In this document: in pieces, positions 1 through 7,173 of the stretch
Numbering within the stretch: position 1 is the stretch's first letter
Layout of the letters: each line of letters opens with the position of its first letter
Assembly (NCBI RefSeq): GCF_021531595.1
Contig: NZ_JADYUD010000018.1
Coordinates: 1-38,244 of the forward strand
Source of the DNA: Fusobacterium perfoetens
GTDB taxonomy: Bacteria > Fusobacteriota > Fusobacteriia > Fusobacteriales > Fusobacteriaceae
Length of the DNA: 38,244 nt
Direction: 5' to 3'
The notes under the pieces: generated by a model
Database searches by the model: none
The model's input: only the letters and a program-made list of their open reading frames with translations
Told to the model about the DNA's origin: nothing
Made by a program: the position numbers and the translations under genes

Positions 1-13
1 ATTGTTCGTTTCA

Positions 14-58
14 CTAAAAATGACAAACTCACTTCGTTCAGACAGTGTCATTTTTTAG
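14..58. repeat. Hairpin-forming inverted repeat, possible bidirectional terminator
   Basis: Arm 14-25 (ctaaaaatgaca) is complementary to 46-58 (tgtcattttttag), apart from one extra T, with a 20-nt loop. The A-run and T-run in the arms give U-rich tails on both strands, as in a bidirectional terminator. The loop word aactcactt recurs at 64-72, suggesting a small dispersed intergenic repeat. It could end the minus-strand transcript that starts at the YhcH gene. Function is inferred from structure only. Confidence 0.5.
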
Positions 59-153
59 CGTTCAACTCACTTCATAAATCACAAAAATATTTTCAATATT
101 CTAAAATTTTATTTTTATAAATTAGAGAATGCAACAGCCTATTTTTTATATGT

Positions 154-612
154 TTATTTAATTTTAACTTTAAATACAGCTTTCTTAATTTCCATAGGGC
201 CGTTTTCTCCATGTATAAGAGGCATATGAGGTTCTTCAGGGAATAAAATAATAAATGTATCTTCATTTAAGTCAAAAAGATGGTCAACAGATCCTTCATA
301 TTTTTCAAAGTCAGTTTCTCTGTTCCATGGGCTTGTTCTTATAACATTTGAACGGGAAGTATAACCTATTTTTTCTTCTCCTTTTATAACTATTTGGATA
401 TCTATATATTTTTTATGTCCTTCAAAAAATCTCTCTTCTATAGGCTGTGTTGTAACAGTTTGGCAGTTAAAGAAAAGATTATCTCCATCTATTTCATTTT
501 TTCCAGAAACACCATTTTTATAAACTCCACTTTCTATACACTCAATAGCTTTATCAAGATTTTCTGAAATTCCTTTATAAAATTTTAATTCTCTTAATTC
601 TCCATATATCAT
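154..612 (-). CDS. YhcH/YjgK/YiaL family protein (DUF386)
   Basis: This 152-residue protein has the length and pattern of the YhcH/YjgK/YiaL family. These are cytoplasmic cupin-fold proteins linked to sugar catabolism, including sialic acid and 2,3-diketo-L-gulonate operons, and are sometimes called beta-galactosidase subunit beta. Visible family features are the central FFEGHKKYIDIQIVIKG block (about residues 63-79) and the later FPEEPHMPLI block with its histidine, both near the expected metal/ligand pocket. The start has an upstream aaggag SD. It is a single gene with its own promoter (655-683), and no sugar transporter or kinase lies in view, so the substrate cannot be named. Family assignment is confident; precise role is not. 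Confidence 0.88.
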   Translation of the reverse strand: MIYGELRELKFYKGISENLDKAIECIESGVYKNGVSGKNEIDGDNLFFNCQTVTTQPIEERFFEGHKKYIDIQIVIKGEEKIGYTSRSNVIRTSPWNRETDFEKYEGSVDHLFDLNEDTFIILFPEEPHMPLIHGENGPMEIKKAVFKVKIK

Positions 613-642
613 TTTATTGCTCCTTGTATTAATGAATTTACT

Positions 643-683
643 TATCTTAAAATTAAGATATTACATTTGTGAGCTTTTGTCAA
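643..683 (-). promoter_or_regulatory. Promoter of the YhcH-family gene with an operator-like dyad
   Basis: On the minus strand TTGACA (678-683) is followed by 17 nt and TATCTT (655-660). A dyad TATCTTA-aaat-TAAGATA (643-660) covers the -10 box and the expected start site, where a repressor could act. The promoter is strong by consensus; the operator role is inferred. Confidence 0.65.
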
Positions 684-758
684 GAAAATAGAAAAATAAC
701 ATAAAAACTGTTTTTAAACTTTACAAAAAATATTTAAATAAAAAGAAAAGTTTATATA

Positions 759-787
759 TTGAAAATTATAAAGGTAAGGGATATAAT
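759..787 (+). promoter_or_regulatory. Sigma70-type promoter for the membrane-protein gene at 864
   Basis: TTGAAA (759-764), a 17-nt spacer and an exact TATAAT (782-787) lie 76 bp before the start at 864. The spacing is ideal and the -10 box is consensus. Confidence 0.65.
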
Positions 788-863
788 TGTTTTAGAGGCA
801 GAATTATATAAAAACTGAAAAATAAAGATAAACTATATTAAGTTATGATTATGGAGAATTTAA

Positions 864-1301
864 ATGACAGAATTAGAGTTAGATTTATTATTAGTTATAG
901 CAGAGTTAGTTCGTATAAAAGTTTTTATTTTTATTTTACTGTTGTCCTTTTTTATTTTATACAAAAAGAAATTTAAAAAAACAGTAAAATTAATATTTGG
1001 TTTGTATTTAGTTTTGTTTTTTGCATTTTTTACAATTAATACATACGGAAGTGACTTAATAACTTTAGTTTTTTTAAAGAAAAAGTTAACTCCCGAATCT
1101 TTTACTGTCTTTAAAAAAGATATCTCTTTAAAAAAAGATTTAAAAGATAAAATACTTATGTCCTATGCTCTTTCTCATGAAATAAAATACATAATAAAAA
1201 GCTTAGAGGAAGAATATGATGAAGTTCAGGAAGAATTAAAAAATCTTAAGGATATTGAAAGAAATTTTATTCCTCATAATGAGACAGCAGAAATAATATA
1301 G
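864..1301 (+). CDS. Hypothetical membrane protein with a C-terminal coiled coil
   Basis: I do not recognise a family for this 145-residue protein. Two hydrophobic stretches (about residues 18-33 and 43-58) are separated by a lysine-rich turn, predicting two membrane helices with a short basic loop. The C-terminal half is charged; residues about 112-135 (SLEEEYDEVQEELKNLKDIE) look like a coiled coil. A GGAG SD sits 8 nt before the ATG and the promoter at 759-787 fits. The layout resembles small membrane-anchored scaffold or holin-like proteins, but nothing is diagnostic. No clear terminator follows directly; a weak hairpin lies at 1494-1521. It is real by its start signals, with unknown function. 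Confidence 0.6.
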   Translation: MTELELDLLLVIAELVRIKVFIFILLLSFFILYKKKFKKTVKLIFGLYLVLFFAFFTINTYGSDLITLVFLKKKLTPESFTVFKKDISLKKDLKDKILMSYALSHEIKYIIKSLEEEYDEVQEELKNLKDIERNFIPHNETAEII

Positions 1302-1373
1302 CGTGCCCTTTATATATATTTATTTATGATTTTATTAGTATGATTATTATTAGTATGATCTTTGGTATGAAAA

Positions 1374-1486
1374 TTTTTCATGGGGGGCATGAAATTTTTT
1401 CATTATCCCCTTGAAGATTTTTCATGGGGTAAGGTTATAAACATTTTTTCTTCAGTATTTTTCATGATTTTCTTAAAATTTTTCAT
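1374..1486 (+). repeat. Array of five TTTTTCAT words
   Basis: Exact TTTTTCAT begins at 1374, 1396, 1418, 1458 and 1479, with intervals 22, 22, 40 and 21 bp. Most intervals are close to two helical turns, placing the words on one face of the DNA. Several copies are flanked by G- or C-runs (gggggg after the first, cccc after the second, gggg after the third). This fits a cooperative protein-binding array, but low-complexity AT-rich sequence can produce some of it by chance. Confidence 0.45.
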
Positions 1487-1691
1487 TTTAGTATCTCCTT
1501 ATATAGAAAATATAAAGGAGAAATTTTTGCTATAAGAAATCTATGCAAGAGGATTATATAAAATAATTCTTAAAAAGTCAAATGAGAAAATTATAAAAAT
1601 TTAAAATATCTTTTTTAATTATGAAAACATATGAAAATAAAGGTATTTGGAATATGTAAGAAAATATATAAAATTTTTTTGAAAAATGGTG

Positions 1692-1720
1692 TTGACAATT
1701 AAAGGGGATGGGACTATAAT
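1692..1720 (+). promoter_or_regulatory. Perfect consensus sigma70 promoter
   Basis: TTGACA at 1692-1697, exactly 17 nt, then TATAAT at 1715-1720. Transcription should begin near 1727 and run through the 14-codon ORF to the terminator at 1788-1826. It is the only strong promoter found upstream of the autotransporter gene. Confidence 0.75.
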
Positions 1721-1740
1721 CAGGACAAGAGCATTGAAAT

Positions 1741-1785
1741 ATGATTAAAGAATTTATAAAAAAAAGTATAAAAAATTATAACTAG
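1741..1785 (+). CDS. Candidate 14-codon leader or micro-ORF
   Basis: The ORF encodes MIKEFIKKSIKNYN and ends 2 nt before a strong terminator stem. It starts about 14 nt after the predicted start site of the promoter at 1692-1720. The SD is weak (aagag). The peptide is basic and could form a short amphipathic helix (I2, F5, I6, I10). It may be a leader peptide controlling read-through into the autotransporter, or the transcript may be a small RNA in which the ORF is accidental. Confidence 0.3.
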   Translation: MIKEFIKKSIKNYN

Positions 1786-1787
1786 TT

Positions 1788-1826
1788 AAACAGTCTAAAA
1801 TCCCCTAAATTAGACTGTTTTTTTAT
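1788..1826 (+). terminator. Intrinsic terminator after the micro-ORF
   Basis: An 11-bp perfect stem, aaacagtctaa (1788-1798) with ttagactgttt (1810-1820), closes an 11-nt loop and runs into a T-tract. With the promoter at 1692 it defines a transcript of about 100 nt. Confidence 0.75.
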
Positions 1827-1933
1827 TACTCTTAGATTTAAAAATAATAAAAAAACAGCCCGATTTATAAAAATAAAGAATGTTTAAAAAATTATAAATT
1901 ATTATACAGTTTTTGATGATGAAGGAAGAAATC

Positions 1934-2099
1934 TTAAGAAGGGGAGATTTCTATGGGAAGAAAGCTGTGTAATAATTTTATAACTTAGTCTTTATTATAT
2001 TTTAAGAAGGGGAGATTTCTATGGGAAGAAAGCTGTGTAATAATTTTATAACTTAGTCTTTATTATATTTTAAGAAGGGGAGATTTCTATGGGAAGAAA
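1934..2099 (+). repeat. 68-bp tandem duplication of SD and start region
   Basis: Units 1934-2001 and 2002-2069 are identical, and the first 30 bp of a third copy (2070-2099) form the real SD and first codons of the autotransporter gene. Each complete unit carries the SD aaggggag, an ATG (1953, 2021) and an 11-codon ORF, MGRKLCNNFIT, ending in TAG (1988, 2056). The period of 68 is not a multiple of three, so copies cannot fuse in frame. Ribosomes would meet two equally good starts before the true one at 2089. Confidence 0.95.
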
Positions 2100-5000
2100 C
2101 TATGCAGAAAATTCATTAAAAAAATTTCTTAAAAGAAAAGTAAAAATTACAATGGGGGTTGTGGTTTCATTTTTAATTACAGGGGCAGTGGCTTTTGGTG
2201 CTGAACCTCAAGAACCTACCATTAATGCAGATGGAGCATATATTCCATATAACAAATGGACTCAGGGAATAGGAAAAACTGAGGAGATTTTAAAAGATGA
2301 TATTATTTGGAATGGACAGGAAATTTTAAAAGCAGATGATGTAAATAATTTATCAAAATATATGGGAGAAGAAACAAAAAAAATTATTAAAAGTTCATCT
2401 CTTTTATGGAAAAATTCTGTAAATGCAGGAAATTCTGGAAATAATTATACTATTTCAGGAGAATTATTTGGAGATAATGGAAATTATTCAGCAGGTTTAT
2501 CTTATACAGGAGACAATATAATCAAAGCAGGAGAAACAAGAAGTGAATTTTCTTTAGAAAGAGTTTTTGTGAATAAAACAGAAATATATTATGCTGCTCA
2601 AGTTGCAAGAGATAATGAAACAGCAGTGAATAAAGGAATTATAACAGGAGGTAAACCATCAGGATTTACAGAGCCTACGGATGGTACTGCTTATGGAATA
2701 GGACAATATGCAGAGGGAGTAAATGCTAAAGTTTATAACTATGGAGTAATAAGCACATCTAATAATAATGGTCAAAGAGCAAGAGAGGGTGGAGAAGCTT
2801 ATAACTACGGTATAATTATAGGAAATATAAGTCAAGGACAAAATATTGTTGATTCATTTGGATATAACTATGGAATTATTGCTAACAATGGACAAAGAGG
2901 ACAGGCAGCAAACGGGATAGAAAGTTTTGTATATAATTATGGAGTTATAGCAAATAATAATCATATAGGACAATATGGAAATAATTTAATAAACTATGGA
3001 ATAATAAAAAATAATGGTAATGATGGACAATATGGAAATTTAAATGATACTAAAATATATAATTATGGTACTATAGCTAATAAAGGAGAATTAGGTCAAT
3101 ATATAGATTTTGGAACACATAATAATTATGGAGAAGCATATAATTATGGAATAATAGCTAATGAGGGCAAAAAAGGACAGGCTTTTATTTCAAATAAAAA
3201 TCAAGGAAAAATATATAATTATGGTATTATAGCTAATAAGGGAGATAAAGGACAAGAGCTAGGAGATAATGCAGGGGGAGCAATATCTGATGGAGTAAAA
3301 AGCTATAATTATGGAATTATTGCTAACACAGGTGGACTTGGAATTTTTACAGATGATGCAGGAGAATCTTTTAACTATGGTATAGTTGCAAATAAAGGAC
3401 AGTATTCTGTAGGAGGAACAGGAAGAATACATAATAATGGAATAGTAATAAATAATGATGACTCTTTTGCTAATATAGGAGATAAAGGAGAAAGCAAAAA
3501 TGTAAAAAATAATGGTGTTGTTATTTTAAAAAATACTGGAACAGGTTTTAAAGAAGCTTATAAACAACACAATAACGGAATAGAAATAAATGCTAAAGAT
3601 GAAAATAATATAACAATTTCAGAAATAGGAAAAAATATGCTTGTTGCTACTAATCAAAGTGATAATACAGTAACAGCAGATAAGAAATTTACAGGAGGAA
3701 TTTTAGCAGAAAATACAAACTTATTTGTTGACAGATATACAAAAGGTAAATTAACTGAAACAGTAACTCTTGATAATAAAACTTTAGCAGGAAATCATAT
3801 TACAACTGTTGTTGGAAAAGATGATAAAACTGATAAAGTTGTAATAAGCACAAAAGATGATTTAACTCTTACTGATTCTTCTATAGTTGGATATTTTGAA
3901 AAAGATGGAACTCTTTTAAATGTAAATGGAGATTTAACTCTTTCTGGAAATTCAGTTATTAATGCAATAGCAGGAAATGAATATACAGGATATAAAGGAA
4001 ACGCTCTTAATAATGTTGTTGCTGTAAAACTTAGCGATAATGGAACTTTAACAATAGAAGAAAATTCAAAAGTTCTTGGAGCAGTAAAAGGAAACGGAAC
4101 TCTTGTATATGAAAATATAGACGATGAATTTTATTCAAATACTCAAGAAGTTGACAGTGCAGTTATAAAAACAACAGCAGGAAAAACAACTGATATTACT
4201 CTTGCTAATTTAACTTTAAAAGACAGTGGTACAGGTGTTAATAATGCAGGAAAACTTATAATTGATAACCAATCAGATAAAGAATTAGAAGGAAAAGAAG
4301 TTTCTACAACTATTACTCTTGCTAATAATATTAATATTGAAAAAGGTATTGATGGAAGCAGTTCTAAACATGGAATTGAATTAATTCTTGGAGATGGACA
4401 AACTTCTTCTGATAATACAATAAGTGTTGATAGTATTACTCTTGGTACAGAAAGTGATATTTTAACAATAAATAATGCTCTTAAAGAAGTTGGAGTAATT
4501 GATGGAAAAGATGGAGACGATATTGTAAATCTTAAAAACTTAACAGGAACACATGATACTTTTGATTATCAACTAAAAAATATTGAAACTCTTGATTTAA
4601 ATAATCAAACTTGGAAAATAGGAGCAAAGGCAGATATAAGTTTTGATAATGGAATAACAAAAGCAGGAGAAAAAACAACTATCCAAAATGGTACTTTAAT
4701 GGGAGAACTTAAAGGAACTGTTGAAACAGGTGTAGATTTTGTAAATAATGAAGCTGTAAATAAAGTTATTGGAAATTCAACTTTTGGAGATAATGCTAAA
4801 TTCCAAATTGGTATTGGAAAAGATATGGAACTTGTTGCAGGAGGAGAATACGATATAGCTGATACTACAGTTAATAATTTAAAAGATAATGTAGGAGAAA
4901 AAAATATAACAGCTTCTGCAATATTTACAAAAGCAACTGAACAAGGAAAAGATATCAGAGTAAAATCTACAAAAGAAATGAATATTGATGAAAGATATTC

Positions 5001-5991
5001 AGGAATCTATGAAGAAATGCTTGAAAATGCTTCTTCAAACAGTGAAATCTTAAATGTTTTAAATAGTACTGATGTTTCATCTATTGCAAATGCAATTAAT
5101 GAAAAAGGTGCTTTAGGAGATACTCTTGCAACTACAGGATACAAAATTACAAGAGATATTTCTAACTCATTTATGAGTGCTGTAAATGAATGGGGTAAAA
5201 AAGCAAATAAAGGTGAATGGCTTGCTAATGCAAAATATATAAATTCTGATGTTGAATATGACGGAGCAAACAAAGTTAAAGGATATGACAGCGATATTAA
5301 ATCAATGGTTGGTATGATTGAATACGGTGTATCTGATAATACATCTTTAGGAATTGCTCTTGGAGGAGGAGACACAGAAATTGATGTTAAAGATGCAGGA
5401 ACTCTTAAAGGAGATAACTACTATATAGGAGCTTATGCAAAACATTCTGTAAATGGATTTGATTTAACAGGAAACTTAGGATATACAATAAGTGATTTAG
5501 AAGTAAATGGAAAAGGAAGTGCTGATTCTTCTGCAATAACTTTAGGAGGATATATTAAAAGAGATATAGCTCTTACAGAAACAGTAAGACTTGAACCAAA
5601 CTTATCATTTACTTATGACTATATTATGCAGGATAATGCAGAAGGAAACGGAGTAAAAGTAGATAATAAAGATGTCCATGTATTTGAAGCAGGTGCAGGA
5701 ATGAACATAGTAAAAGGATTTAACTTTGAAAAAGGAGTTCTTGAACTTGAAGCAGGAGTAAAATACTCAATGGCTGATGTAAACAGAAATGAAGAAACTG
5801 TAATATCTGTTTACGGAATAGATGATATTAATTTAGGAAATCCTGAAGTAGATAAAACAAGAGGAACTGCTCATGTAGGATTTGACTATGAACATGAAAC
5901 AGGTTTCGGAGTAAATGGAAAATATGAAATGATGTGGAGTGATTCTGGAGACGACTCAAGATTAACAGCAGGAATCTCTTACAGATTTTAA
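2089..5991 (+). CDS. Autotransporter (type Va secretion) with NYG-repeat passenger
   Basis: This 1300-residue surface protein begins with an extended basic leader and a signal-peptide core (KRKVKITMGVVVSFLITG, cleavage probably after AFG near residue 38). Residues about 213-430 hold around ten copies of a motif close to YGIIANxGxxGQ, spaced roughly 20-30 residues apart, then degenerate NGIVI copies to about 500. This is the pattern of a beta-helical passenger. Residues about 600-1000 are further Thr/Asn/Gly-rich passenger. The last 255 or so (from WLANAKYINSD) match the 12-strand autotransporter barrel and end in ISYRF, with the terminal Phe needed for outer-membrane assembly. No protease triad or RGD site is evident, so adhesin is the default guess. 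The start follows an aaggggag SD that is duplicated upstream. Confidence 0.9.
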   Translation: MGRNYAENSLKKFLKRKVKITMGVVVSFLITGAVAFGAEPQEPTINADGAYIPYNKWTQGIGKTEEILKDDIIWNGQEILKADDVNNLSKYMGEETKKIIKSSSLLWKNSVNAGNSGNNYTISGELFGDNGNYSAGLSYTGDNIIKAGETRSEFSLERVFVNKTEIYYAAQVARDNETAVNKGIITGGKPSGFTEPTDGTAYGIGQYAEGVNAKVYNYGVISTSNNNGQRAREGGEAYNYGIIIGNISQGQNIVDSFGYNYGIIANNGQRGQAANGIESFVYNYGVIANNNHIGQYGNNLINYGIIKNNGNDGQYGNLNDTKIYNYGTIANKGELGQYIDFGTHNNYGEAYNYGIIANEGKKGQAFISNKNQGKIYNYGIIANKGDKGQELGDNAGGAISDGVKSYNYGIIANTGGLGIFTDDAGESFNYGIVANKGQYSVGGTGRIHNNGIVINNDDSFANIGDKGESKNVKNNGVVILKNTGTGFKEAYKQHNNGIEINAKDENNITISEIGKNMLVATNQSDNTVTADKKFTGGILAENTNLFVDRYTKGKLTETVTLDNKTLAGNHITTVVGKDDKTDKVVISTKDDLTLTDSSIVGYFEKDGTLLNVNGDLTLSGNSVINAIAGNEYTGYKGNALNNVVAVKLSDNGTLTIEENSKVLGAVKGNGTLVYENIDDEFYSNTQEVDSAVIKTTAGKTTDITLANLTLKDSGTGVNNAGKLIIDNQSDKELEGKEVSTTITLANNINIEKGIDGSSSKHGIELILGDGQTSSDNTISVDSITLGTESDILTINNALKEVGVIDGKDGDDIVNLKNLTGTHDTFDYQLKNIETLDLNNQTWKIGAKADISFDNGITKAGEKTTIQNGTLMGELKGTVETGVDFVNNEAVNKVIGNSTFGDNAKFQIGIGKDMELVAGGEYDIADTTVNNLKDNVGEKNITASAIFTKATEQGKDIRVKSTKEMNIDERYSGIYEEMLENASSNSEILNVLNSTDVSSIANAINEKGALGDTLATTGYKITRDISNSFMSAVNEWGKKANKGEWLANAKYINSDVEYDGANKVKGYDSDIKSMVGMIEYGVSDNTSLGIALGGGDTEIDVKDAGTLKGDNYYIGAYAKHSVNGFDLTGNLGYTISDLEVNGKGSADSSAITLGGYIKRDIALTETVRLEPNLSFTYDYIMQDNAEGNGVKVDNKDVHVFEAGAGMNIVKGFNFEKGVLELEAGVKYSMADVNRNEETVISVYGIDDINLGNPEVDKTRGTAHVGFDYEHETGFGVNGKYEMMWSDSGDDSRLTAGISYRF

Positions 5992-6038
5992 TAAATAAAA
6001 TCTTAATTAAATAAGCACCCAAATAAAATCCTTAATAA

Positions 6039-6086
6039 AAACAGAACTCAGCTTTGGTGTTAAAACCGAGGCTGAGTTTTGTTTTT
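6039..6086. terminator. Bidirectional terminator between convergent genes
   Basis: A 14-bp stem with three G-T wobbles (6045-6058 with 6065-6078) has the core aactcagc/gctgagtt and a T-rich tail. It separates the autotransporter gene from the convergent outer-membrane gene. The same core recurs in the nrdB terminator. Confidence 0.8.
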
Positions 6087-6104
6087 GTATATGAGACAAT
6101 TAAA

Positions 6105-6983
6105 CTAGAATGTGTATGTCCATCCTAAGTAAAATTCACCGTAGTATTTTCCGTCATCTTCTCCACCGTCAATATAGCTGTCTCCGTGTCCTTTAGTGTC
6201 AAATTTATACATATCATATTGATAGTATCCATCAAGAGATAAGCTTTCTGTAACAGCATAATTTGCTGATAAAACGAAGATATGAGAATTAGGACTAGCT
6301 TCTGTCCATTTTCCTTCTGCTTTATTTTCATCATATTTTACATCTGTATCAAATTGCCATCTATATTCTAATCCAAGAGCTAATTTTTCTCCTTCATAGA
6401 TTGGAAGAGAAGCTCTTAATTGTTGTCTGTAATCATGTTTAAATCCATCATTTTCTGTATTTACAGCTAGTCTTCCAACTTCAATATAATATCCTAAAGT
6501 TACAGGTCCTATTGTATAGTTAAATGGCTGAGCTTCAAAGTAGTAGTTGTCTCCAACTTCAGAATCTCCATTTGTAGAATAATATGCTGCATCAATCCAA
6601 CCTGAGAATGCTCCATACTCATATTTTGTTCTTAAATAATATCCGTCAATATCTGATTCTTGTCTCCATCTGAAACCTAGAGAGAAGTTTTCATAATTTT
6701 TCCAAACATCAAAATCAATTCTATGTGCTGCAGAATGTATTCCATCATCAGTATCCATAGACCATGTTTTTCTTGCAAAAACATCAAAAGACCAATCTTT
6801 ATATTCTAAACCAACAGAGTTTCCAAAATGAACTTCTTGTCCAATGTTTTCTCCTCCAGAAGTGTTGTCAATCTCTAGTGATTGCCCTACATATGTTACT
6901 GCAAGTGATGGAGCTTCCTCTTTTGCATAAGCTGATCCTGAAATTGCAGCTAATGCTCCCAATAAAAGTGCTAATTTTTTCAT
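6105..6983 (-). CDS. Outer-membrane beta-barrel protein (porin-like)
   Basis: The protein starts with a clear signal peptide (MKKLALLLGALAAISGSAYA, cleaved before KEEAP). Its mature part has alternating hydrophobic and aromatic-rich strands separated by Asp/Gly turns, and ends in GWTYTF with a terminal Phe, the outer-membrane assembly signal. At 292 residues it resembles small monomeric channels such as the KdgM/OmpG type, though I cannot assign a family firmly. I place the start at 6983: an aggggg SD lies 8 nt upstream, whereas the longer in-frame ATG at 7049 adds 22 non-signal residues and lies within the promoter. It is transcribed alone, convergent to the autotransporter gene. Confidence 0.78.
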   Translation of the reverse strand: MKKLALLLGALAAISGSAYAKEEAPSLAVTYVGQSLEIDNTSGGENIGQEVHFGNSVGLEYKDWSFDVFARKTWSMDTDDGIHSAAHRIDFDVWKNYENFSLGFRWRQESDIDGYYLRTKYEYGAFSGWIDAAYYSTNGDSEVGDNYYFEAQPFNYTIGPVTLGYYIEVGRLAVNTENDGFKHDYRQQLRASLPIYEGEKLALGLEYRWQFDTDVKYDENKAEGKWTEASPNSHIFVLSANYAVTESLSLDGYYQYDMYKFDTKGHGDSYIDGGEDDGKYYGEFYLGWTYTF

Positions 6984-7008
6984 AAAATTCCCCCTATAAA
7001 AATTTATG

Positions 7009-7068
7009 CTGATATGTTTATCAGTTTTTAGATATTTATGTTTTATCATATTTTATTTTGTTTGTCAA
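7009..7068 (-). promoter_or_regulatory. Promoter and 5' UTR dyad of the outer-membrane protein gene
   Basis: On the minus strand TTGACA (7063-7068), 17 nt and TAAAAC (7040-7045) form a plausible promoter. Downstream, in the untranslated leader, a perfect 6-bp dyad CTGATA-TATCAG (7009-7024) may form a small hairpin. Confidence 0.5.
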
Positions 7069-7121
7069 AATATTTTATTTAGAAATATTAAAAAGTATAG
7101 AAATTAACTGTAAAATAAAAG

Positions 7122-7160
7122 AAAACTCAGCCTTAATATAAAAATATAAAACTGAGTTTT
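7122..7160 (-). terminator. Terminator of the nrd operon
   Basis: Stem aaaactcag (7122-7130) with ctgagtttt (7152-7160), just downstream of the nrdB stop on the minus strand. Its T-rich flanks suit termination. Confidence 0.7.
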
Positions 7161-7173
7161 GTTATTTATTATT

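Larger units (their letters stand above)
1302..2088. other. 787-bp region without a long gene: repeats and regulatory signals
   Basis: No long ORF is present. From left to right it holds: a 13-bp word ttattagtatgat repeated at 1332-1344 and 1347-1359; five TTTTTCAT words (1374-1486); a hairpin tctcctt/aaggaga at 1494-1521; a consensus promoter with a 14-codon ORF and terminator (1692-1826); and the 68-bp tandem repeat before the autotransporter (1934-2099). The remainder is plain AT-rich sequence in which I see nothing. Confidence 0.7.

Noticed and set aside
1848-1860. aaacagcccg after the micro-ORF terminator, considered as part of a GCTGTT-family hairpin
   Set aside because: No complementary arm lies within reach and no T-tract follows.
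2720-3600. Repeated tataattatgg words considered as a CRISPR or satellite array
   Set aside because: The repeats are in frame, vary in length and spacing, and encode the NYG passenger motif.
5007-5375. A 122-codon minus-strand ORF inside the autotransporter gene
   Set aside because: It is antisense to the barrel-coding region, has no SD, and its Ser/Pro/Ile-rich composition is what the complementary strand of this gene would give.
6984-7049. Longer start for the outer-membrane barrel protein
   Set aside because: It would precede the signal peptide with 22 charged residues and starts within the promoter's -10 region; the ATG at 6983 has a strong SD and a typical signal sequence.
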